Of a stretch of DNA of 5,169 nt, positions 1-4,466 are shown one piece after another. The notes beneath the pieces were generated by a model. That model was not told where the DNA came from and made no database searches. It saw only the letters and a program-made list of their open reading frames with translations. Made by a program: the position numbers and the translations under genes. Numbering within the stretch: the first letter of the stretch is position 1; the number at the start of each line of letters is the position of its first letter. The stretch comes from Elusimicrobiota bacterium. Lineage in GTDB: Bacteria; Elusimicrobiota; Elusimicrobia; UBA1565; UBA9628. The stretch covers positions 1 through 5,169 of the forward strand of contig JACQBB010000018.1 in the NCBI GenBank assembly GCA_016194625.1, read 5' to 3'.

Positions 1-2096
1 GCCTTCGGCGGGTCGCCGCCGTCCAGCGCGCACAGGAGCGCGGCCTCGGCGGGCGTGCGCTCTTCCGGCGCCAAGCCGCCCAGGCGCTCGGCGGGCGGGC
101 GCGGCACGCGCCAGGCGTCGTCCTCGCCGGGCGCGGGCAGGCGCGCGGCGCGGCACAGCTCGCGCAGGTAGGTGGACGGGACCTCGGCGCGGCCGTTCTC
201 GTCGGAGCGCGGATACACCAGCGTCAGCCGCTCGCGCGCGGAGGCGGCGGTGAGCGCGAACAGCAGGCGCTCTTCCTCATGGCCGGAGGCCTTGCGCGCG
301 ATCCAATAGCCCGCGGGATGGCGCAGGGCGGCGCGGGCCTCGTCGCGCAGGATGGGGTCCTCGGCGATCTGGCGCGGGAACAGCTTCTCCTTCAAGCCGA
401 TCATCACCACGGCGCGGAAGCGGCCGCCGCGGGCGTCCATCGCGTCGAGCGCGCGCACGCCCAGCGCCCCGGCGCCGACGGGGCGCGTCGCGCGCGACAG
501 CTTGGCCTCGAACGCGTCCAAGAAGTCTTCCCAAGAACATTCGCTGCCCAGCCGATCGAACGCCTCCAGCTCGTCCAAGGCGTCGGCCACGGCCTGGCGC
601 GCGTCGCGCTCGGCCGCCGAGGCGTCGGACGGGAAGCCGAGGTGGGCGGCGAGCAGGGCGCGCGCCTCGTCGGCGCGCTGGGCCCAGGACGACGGCGGGC
701 CGCCCAGGCTGTCGCGCACGCCGTTCAGGAAGTCCCACAGCGCGCGCACGTCGGCCGCGGGGACCGCGAAGCCGGTGAGGCCCTCGCGCACGCGGTGCGG
801 GTACAGCTCGACGGGGCCGCTCGCGCGCGGCTCCAGCTTCCCCCGCCACTGCAGCCAGCCGGCGCGCACGCCCAGCGCCTCGATCAGGCGCCGCCACAGC
901 GCGACGCGCCCGCGCGCGGCCGAGGCGAAGTACGGCGACGACGCCAGGTCCTCGACCAGCCGCGCCGGGAAGTCGCGCCGCCGCAGGGTCAGCAGGTCGA
1001 GCGAGGCCTTGGCCAGCGGCCGGCGCAGGATCGGCTCGCCGCCGGCCAGGTCCAGCGGCACGCCCTCGGCCGCGAACGCGTCGAGCAGAGCGGCGCGATA
1101 CGGCTCCAGCGAGCGAGCGACGACGGCGATCTCCGCGCACGGCACGCCCGCCGCGGCGAAGCGCGCGCACTCCTTGGCCGCGGCCCACGCCTCGTCGCGC
1201 GCGCCCGACGCCGAGACCACGCGCACGCGCGCCGGGTCGGCCGCGACCGGCTTGGCCGCGGGGTCGAACAGCGCGTCCAGCGCGCCGCCGAGCGCCGTGC
1301 CCGCGCCGCCGTCCTTCGACAGGTCCGCGGGCGCGCGCGCGGCGAGCTTGGTCTCGAAGAAGTCGTCGGCGAAGCGGTAGGCCGGGTGGCCTTTGCGGTA
1401 CGGGAAGTACAGCCGCGACGGCCGCGTGGAGGTGACGGCCTCGAACGCGTCGGCCTGGAGCCCGGTGAGGTCGTAGAAGCCGTAGTACAGCGCCTCCCGG
1501 AATCCCCCCAGCCACGCCGAGCCCGGCGCCAGCTCGGCCGCGCGCTTGACCAGCGCCGACGGCGGCAGGACGCCCAGCGCGTCCAGCTTCTTCTCGTACG
1601 CCGACAGCAGGGCCAGCAGCGCGATCAGCCGCGCGCGCTCCTCCGTGTCGGGCAGCAGGTCGTCGCCGAAGTTCTCCGCCAGCTGGCGCGGGTCCACCCC
1701 CGCGTCCACCAGGTCGCGCAAGGAGGCGCGCACCGCCGCCGCCAACGCCTTCGGCCGCAGTTCCTTGGCGATGCCGAGAGAGGGCGCCTCGTCGAGCACC
1801 TGGTCCACGACCGCGTCGTGGAACAGTGGATCGGAGACCAGCGCCCCTTGCGGGAACCCGCCGTCCTCCACGATCGCCGCGGCCACGCTGTGGAAGGTAT
1901 GGAAGTGCACGCCGAGCAGCGGCAGTCCCTTCTCGACGGCGAGCAGGCGCTCCAGCCGGTCGGCCATCACCCGCGACGGCGCCACGACCAGCAGCGGCGC
2001 GTCCCCGGCGCCGGGCTTCAGCTCCGCGACGCGCGCCGCGAACGCCCCCTCCAGCGCCTCGAACGGCCCATGGAACACCTTCAGCGTCCCGCTCAC
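1..2096 (-). CDS. AddB/RecC-like helicase-nuclease family protein (PD-(D/E)XK nuclease family), 3' end outside window
   Basis: This is a likely subunit of an AddAB/RecBCD-type double-strand-break resection enzyme. 698 codons are visible from a GTG at 2096, with no stop before the window edge. Superfamily 1-like landmarks occur in the expected order: LLVVAPSR (residues 35-42), FHTFHS (65-70), YYGFYDLTGLQ (204-214, motif II-like), a segment from about 293 with DEAW (301-304) then EIAVVAR (322-328), the motif V-like LDAMDARGGRF to KLFP (550-574), and a motif VI-like HEEERLLF to VYPRS (606-631). The N-terminus has no Walker A (GxGKT), as in many AddB/RecC-like proteins with a decayed ATPase. The nuclease domain and Fe-S cysteines expected at the C-terminus would lie off-window. 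Start choice: an in-frame ATG at 2141 would add an Arg-rich leader read through a palindrome. GTG 2096 is preferred because homology-like sequence begins there and a -10-like hexamer precedes it. Members are usually about 900-1100 residues. The exact family (AddB versus a RecC-like or stand-alone nuclease) is uncertain. Confidence 0.85.
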   Translation of the reverse strand, partial: MSGTLKVFHGPFEALEGAFAARVAELKPGAGDAPLLVVAPSRVMADRLERLLAVEKGLPLLGVHFHTFHSVAAAIVEDGGFPQGALVSDPLFHDAVVDQVLDEAPSLGIAKELRPKALAAAVRASLRDLVDAGVDPRQLAENFGDDLLPDTEERARLIALLALLSAYEKKLDALGVLPPSALVKRAAELAPGSAWLGGFREALYYGFYDLTGLQADAFEAVTSTRPSRLYFPYRKGHPAYRFADDFFETKLAARAPADLSKDGGAGTALGGALDALFDPAAKPVAADPARVRVVSASGARDEAWAAAKECARFAAAGVPCAEIAVVARSLEPYRAALLDAFAAEGVPLDLAGGEPILRRPLAKASLDLLTLRRRDFPARLVEDLASSPYFASAARGRVALWRRLIEALGVRAGWLQWRGKLEPRASGPVELYPHRVREGLTGFAVPAADVRALWDFLNGVRDSLGGPPSSWAQRADEARALLAAHLGFPSDASAAERDARQAVADALDELEAFDRLGSECSWEDFLDAFEAKLSRATRPVGAGALGVRALDAMDARGGRFRAVVMIGLKEKLFPRQIAEDPILRDEARAALRHPAGYWIARKASGHEEERLLFALTAASARERLTLVYPRSDENGRAEVPSTYLRELCRAARLPAPGEDDAWRVPRPPAERLGGLAPEERTPAEAALLCALDGGDPPK

Positions 2097-2102
2097 GCGG
2101 AC

Positions 2103-2108
2103 AGTGTA
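2103..2108 (-). promoter_or_regulatory. Putative -10 hexamer (TACACT) of the AddB-like gene
   Basis: On the minus strand TACACT (4/6 to TATAAT, with the key A2 and T6) ends 6 nt before the GTG at 2096. That spacing puts the transcription start on the start codon. No Shine-Dalgarno sequence is seen between hexamer and GTG, which fits a leaderless mRNA. No good -35 element is visible; the expected place is covered by the palindrome at 2112-2136. Confidence 0.4.
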
Positions 2109-2111
2109 GCG

Positions 2112-2136
2112 TTTCCGGCGCCGCGGGCGCCGGAGA
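2112..2136. promoter_or_regulatory. GC-rich inverted repeat, candidate operator upstream of the AddB-like gene
   Basis: TCCGGCGCC (2114-2122) and GGCGCCGGA (2126-2134) are perfect 9-bp inverted arms around a GCG centre. One T:G and one T:A pair extend the stem to 2112-2136. The dyad sits 3 bp upstream of the putative -10 of the minus-strand gene and so occupies its -35 region, which is a typical repressor position. No U-tract follows on either strand, so it does not look like an intrinsic terminator. The binding factor is unknown. Confidence 0.45.
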
Positions 2137-2137
2137 G

Positions 2138-2175
2138 TCATCCACCGGGGAATCGCGCGATTTTCTTGTGGATAA
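2138..2175. promoter_or_regulatory. 38-bp imperfect dyad with a perfect 12-bp palindromic core
   Basis: The core AATCGCGCGATT (2151-2162) is a perfect palindrome. Exactly symmetric about its centre (2156.5) lie TCATCCACC (2138-2146) and TGTGGATAA (2167-2175), whose reverse complement TTATCCACA matches the left arm at 7 of 9 positions. Overall 14 of 19 half-site positions are symmetric. Three of the five mismatches would be G:U pairs in plus-strand RNA. The element lies between the two divergent promoters and is a candidate operator. It could also act as an RNA hairpin if a longer hisS transcript exists. Confidence 0.45.
2167..2175 (-). promoter_or_regulatory. Consensus DnaA box (TTATCCACA on minus strand)
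   Basis: TGTGGATAA on the plus strand is the exact complement of the DnaA-box consensus TTATCCACA. It is the only perfect copy I see in the window. It forms the right arm of the 38-bp dyad; the left arm at 2138-2146 is a 7/9 match in opposite orientation. Two boxes without a cluster or an AT-rich unwinding element do not make an origin. A regulatory role for DnaA is possible, or the match may simply be one arm of another regulator's operator. Confidence 0.45.
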
Positions 2176-2205
2176 GCGGGGCACGCCGTCGCTCCGTCGT
2201 CGATT

Positions 2206-2214
2206 TGTTAGACT
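2206..2214 (+). promoter_or_regulatory. Putative extended -10 (TGTTAGACT) of hisS
   Basis: TAGACT (2209-2214) matches TATAAT at 4 of 6 positions including A2 and T6, and is preceded by TG one base upstream (2206-2207), as in extended -10 promoters. It ends 7 nt before the ATG at 2222, so transcription would start at or next to the start codon. The intervening bases CTCCCCC contain no Shine-Dalgarno sequence, supporting leaderless translation. No -35 hexamer is recognisable 16-18 bp upstream. Confidence 0.45.
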
Positions 2215-2221
2215 CTCCCCC

Positions 2222-3430
2222 ATGTCCTCCATCCCCACCGCTCCGCCCTCCGGATTCCGCGACTTCCTGCCCGAGCAGGTCGCGCTGAGGCACGACGCGA
2301 TCGAGACGATCCAGAAGATCTACCGGTCGTTCGGGTTCCAGCCGGTCGCGACCTCGGCGGTCGAGGACCTGGCCGTGCTGATGGGCAAGGGCGGCAACGA
2401 CAACGAGAAGCTGATCTTCAAGATCATGAAGCGCGGCGAGGCGCTGGACCGCGCCGTCGCCGAGAAGACGGACCTGGCCGACCTGGGCCTGCGCTTCGAC
2501 CTGACCCTGCCGCTGGCGCGCTACTACTCCAAGCACGGCTCCACGCTGCCGCACCCGTTCAAGGCGTTCGCGATGGGGCCGGTGTGGCGGGCCGAGCGCG
2601 CGCAGAAGGGGCGCTACCGCGAGTTCGCGCAGTGCGACGTGGACATCGTCGGCGCCGACTCCTGGGGCGCCGAGGTCGACGTCATCACCGCCATCCTGAC
2701 GGTGTTCGACCGCCTCGGTCTCAAGGGCGTGATGGTCCATCTCAACGACCGCGCGCTGGTCCAGCATCTGCTGAACGCCGTCGGGATCCCCGCGGACCAG
2801 CATCCGCAGGTCTGCATCGAGCTCGACAAGCTCGACAAGATCGGCAAGGACGGCGTGCTGAAGGAACTGACCGACCTGGTCGGCGAGGAGAAAGCCAGGA
2901 AGGTCGAAGACGTGTTCATCGCCCTGGCCGAGCACGCGGTCTCCGACGACCCCGAGGCGGCCAAGATGTCGAAACGGCTCGAGGACATCACGCAGGCGGT
3001 GCGCGGCGTCTTCCCGGACACCGGCCGCTACGACCGCCTGACCGAGAAGTTCGGCGGCCAGCCGATCCCCGCGTGCGGCGGCTCGATCGGCTTCGAACGT
3101 TTGATGCTCATTTTAGAAGAAATGGGCAAGCACTCCGAGGACTCCCTGCCCGACGCCGTCGTGACCGTCTTCTCCGACGAGCTGCGCGGCCGCTCCATCG
3201 CGGTGGCGACGGCCCTGCGCGCCAAGGGGCTGTCGGTGGACCTGTACCCGGGCGGCGGCAAGCTCAAGGCCCAGTTCAAGTACGCCGACCAGAAGAAGGC
3301 GCGCTACGCCCTGGTCATCGGCCCCGACGAGGCCGAGCGCGGCGTGGTCCAGGTGAAGTCGCTGGCGACCGGCGACGAGCAGGCGCTCAGCCTCGAGGAA
3401 GCCTGCGCGCGCATCGCCGCGCGGACCTGA
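2222..3430 (+). CDS. hisS: Histidyl-tRNA synthetase, eukaryotic-like subgroup, missing the RGLDYYTG histidine-binding block
   Basis: This class II aminoacyl-tRNA synthetase family charges tRNA-His with histidine in the cytosol. The 402-aa product shows PSGFRDFLP near the N-terminus (9-17), LRFDLTLPLARYY (90-102), motif 2 from VWRAERAQKGRYREF (121-135) into QCDVDIVG (137-144), the eukaryotic-like LDKLDKIG (201-208), motif 3 GGSIGFERL (286-294), and a C-terminal anticodon-binding domain (about 310-402). Known family members carry RGLDYYTG plus a following strand and a GG before GRYDxL. Here GVFPD (262-266) runs straight into TGRYDRL (267-273), so about 35 residues including the catalytic Arg are absent. 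The frame is otherwise intact, and the protein is short for this subgroup (commonly about 420-460 aa). The ATG start is preferred because the conserved N-terminus begins immediately after it. The gene is probably co-transcribed with the downstream Gre-type gene. Family identity is very secure; synthetase activity is in doubt. Confidence 0.9.
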   Translation: MSSIPTAPPSGFRDFLPEQVALRHDAIETIQKIYRSFGFQPVATSAVEDLAVLMGKGGNDNEKLIFKIMKRGEALDRAVAEKTDLADLGLRFDLTLPLARYYSKHGSTLPHPFKAFAMGPVWRAERAQKGRYREFAQCDVDIVGADSWGAEVDVITAILTVFDRLGLKGVMVHLNDRALVQHLLNAVGIPADQHPQVCIELDKLDKIGKDGVLKELTDLVGEEKARKVEDVFIALAEHAVSDDPEAAKMSKRLEDITQAVRGVFPDTGRYDRLTEKFGGQPIPACGGSIGFERLMLILEEMGKHSEDSLPDAVVTVFSDELRGRSIAVATALRAKGLSVDLYPGGGKLKAQFKYADQKKARYALVIGPDEAERGVVQVKSLATGDEQALSLEEACARIAART

Positions 3431-3434
3431 CGCC

Positions 3435-3929
3435 GTGAGCCGGGCCTTCGTCAAAGAGGACGGCCCCGAGCCCGACGAGGATCCCGCGGAGCGCCCCGTC
3501 TCCGGACAGCCGAACTACGTCACGCGCCGCGGCCTGAAGGCGCTGGAGGACTGGGAGGCGCGGCTCGTCGCGGAGCTGAAGACGCTGTCCGGGGCCCAAG
3601 AGGACGCCGAGCGGCGCAAACGGAAGCGGATCCTGGAGCGGGACCTGCGCTACTGCCGGGCGCGGCTGGACGCGGCCCTGCCGGTGGACGCCGCGCCGAA
3701 GGACGAGGTCCGCTTCGGGGCGCGCGTGACCCTCCGGCGGGACGACGGGACGGAGAGGGTCCTGCGCATCGTCGGCGAGGACGAGGCGGAGGAGGGCGGC
3801 GAGGCCGTCGCCTGGACCGGGCCGTTCGTGCAGGCCTTGTTCGGCCTCAAGACCGGAGCCGCGCTCGACTGGGAGACGGAGTCCGGCCCCGAGCGCTGGA
3901 CCGTCGTCGCCGTCGCTTACGCCGGTTGA
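3435..3929 (+). CDS. GreA/GreB-family transcription elongation factor with shortened coiled coil
   Basis: Gre factors enter the RNA polymerase secondary channel and stimulate cleavage of backtracked RNA. The 164-aa product has a GreB-like lead-in (SRAFVKE at 2-8, RPVSG at 20-24, PNYVT at 26-30). A helical hairpin follows (about 33-80, rich in Glu/Arg/Lys), then an FKBP-like C-terminal domain (about 90-164) with FGARVTL (94-100), RIVGEDEAE (111-119) and a WTGPFVQALFG segment (127-137). Aligned by eye to E. coli GreB, the hairpin is about 14 residues shorter and lacks the GDRSENADY tip; acidic residues E56, D57 and E59 lie near its turn. It starts with GTG 4 nt after the hisS stop with no clear Shine-Dalgarno sequence, so translational coupling is likely. 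This resembles the short GreB-like paralogues seen in other proteobacteria-type genomes rather than canonical GreA/GreB. Whether it stimulates cleavage or only competes for the channel is unknown. Confidence 0.85.
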   Translation: MSRAFVKEDGPEPDEDPAERPVSGQPNYVTRRGLKALEDWEARLVAELKTLSGAQEDAERRKRKRILERDLRYCRARLDAALPVDAAPKDEVRFGARVTLRRDDGTERVLRIVGEDEAEEGGEAVAWTGPFVQALFGLKTGAALDWETESGPERWTVVAVAYAG

Positions 3930-3941
3930 CCGCGGTCGGCT

Positions 3942-3967
3942 CCGGCGTTGCGCGGCGTCAACGCCGG
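3942..3967. terminator. Stem-loop between the Gre-type and DUF2721 genes, possible terminator
   Basis: CCGGCGTTG (3942-3950) and CAACGCCGG (3959-3967) are perfect 9-bp inverted arms with an 8-nt loop. The stem lies 13 nt after the stop of the Gre-type gene and 28 nt before the next start codon. The following bases are G/C-rich with no U-tract, so it is not a standard intrinsic terminator. It may act as a U-less terminator or as a 3'-end stabilising hairpin for the hisS operon. Confidence 0.4.
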
Positions 3968-3980
3968 GCGGGCTCGGATA

Positions 3981-3989
3981 TGGGAGAAT
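3981..3989 (+). promoter_or_regulatory. Putative extended -10 / Shine-Dalgarno region of the DUF2721 gene
   Basis: TGG followed by GAGAAT (3984-3989) reads as an extended -10 with 4/6 matches to TATAAT, and it ends 6 nt before the ATG at 3996. The same stretch contains GGGAG (3982-3986), which would be a Shine-Dalgarno sequence at 9-nt spacing if transcription starts further upstream. The two readings cannot be separated from sequence alone. No -35 element is evident. Confidence 0.35.
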
Positions 3990-3995
3990 AGGCTC

Positions 3996-4463
3996 ATGGA
4001 CATCAACGACGGCGGCGGCGAGTCGGTCGCCCGCATCCTCCAGTACTCGATCTCCCCGGTCGTGCTCATCTCGGCCGTGGGCTTGATGCTCCTGACGCTG
4101 ACCAACCGCTTCGGCCGCGCGATCGACCGCTGCCGCGACCTGGGCCGCACCATCGACAAGACCGAGCCCGGCGGGCGCGTCCCCTACCAGGAGCAGCTGC
4201 GCATCGTCGCGCGCCGCGCGCGCTGGCTGCAGTACTCGATCGTGCTGGTGGTGTCGAGCCTGATCCTGTCCTGCCTGATGATCTTCCTGATGTTCCTGAA
4301 GATCCTGGCCGGCTGGCCGGTCGGCCCCGCGATCATCGTCGCGTTCGGCCTCAACGTGCTGTGCCTGATCGGCTCGCTGTCCTACTTCGTCCTCGACCTG
4401 TTCTTCGCCGTCGAGGCGCTCGAGATCGAGGTCAGCCGCCACCTCGAAGACCGCTTCTCCTGA
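3996..4463 (+). CDS. DUF2721 family membrane protein
   Basis: This is a 155-aa protein of unknown function, recognised by the DUF2721 pattern: ISPVVLISAVGLMLLTLTNR (19-38) followed by an Arg-rich segment (RAIDRCRDLGR, 41-51). Three membrane segments are visible, at about 14-36, 80-101 and 109-138. They enclose a basic, probably cytoplasmic loop (about 38-79) that carries QLRIVARRARWLQYS (67-81). The C-terminus ends in an acidic/basic helix (EALEIEVSRHLEDRF). There is no signal peptide. An in-frame ATG at 3948 would add 16 residues, but it falls inside the upstream stem-loop and lacks family-like sequence; ATG 3996 has GGGAG at 9 nt or a -10 at 6 nt. The stop lies 3 nt from the stop of the convergent downstream gene. 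The role is unknown; the context gives no partner, since the gene probably has its own promoter. Confidence 0.85.
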   Translation: MDINDGGGESVARILQYSISPVVLISAVGLMLLTLTNRFGRAIDRCRDLGRTIDKTEPGGRVPYQEQLRIVARRARWLQYSIVLVVSSLILSCLMIFLMFLKILAGWPVGPAIIVAFGLNVLCLIGSLSYFVLDLFFAVEALEIEVSRHLEDRFS

Positions 4464-4466
4464 CCG

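Noticed and set aside
1329..1343. Alternating GC stretches such as GCGCGCGC as repeats or Z-DNA elements
   Set aside because: They lie inside coding sequence and follow from Ala/Arg/Gly codons in a GC-rich gene. Similar stretches are everywhere in the window.
2151..2170. Intrinsic terminator formed by the AATCGCGCGATT palindrome followed by TTCTT
   Set aside because: The stem is very short, the T-tract is interrupted, and no plus-strand gene lies upstream that would need termination.
1826..2221. Upstream extension of the hisS frame to an earlier ATG
   Set aside because: The extra 132 residues are Pro/Arg/Ala-rich and overlap the AddB-like gene. The conserved HisRS N-terminus begins just after ATG 2222.
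2097..2221. Origin of replication, because of the DnaA box
   Set aside because: There is only one perfect and one weak box, no box cluster and no AT-rich unwinding region, and the neighbours are not dnaA, dnaN, gidA or parAB.
277..2238. A 653-codon open frame on the minus strand overlapping the AddB-like gene
   Set aside because: Its product is an Arg/Gly/Ala-rich low-complexity string with no motifs. The neighbouring minus frame gives a balanced protein with ordered helicase-like motifs.
279..2288. A 669-codon plus-strand open frame opposite the AddB-like gene
   Set aside because: The composition is Arg/Gln/Ala-biased, it has no recognisable domain, and it runs through the divergent promoter into hisS. 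It is an antisense shadow typical of GC-rich DNA.
2138..2935. A 265-codon minus-strand frame opposite hisS
   Set aside because: It is a Gln/Leu/Val-rich antisense shadow of a well-supported gene, with no motif.
2584..3438. A 284-codon plus-strand frame overlapping hisS
   Set aside because: It is Arg-rich, out of frame with the recognisable synthetase, and has no domain. I also checked whether it or other frames carry the missing RGLDYYTG block by frameshift and saw none near 2990-3050.
3387..4442. A 351-codon minus-strand frame opposite the Gre-type and DUF2721 genes
   Set aside because: It spans two clearly coding plus-strand genes and the intergenic stem-loop, and its product is Gln/Asp/Arg-biased without motifs.
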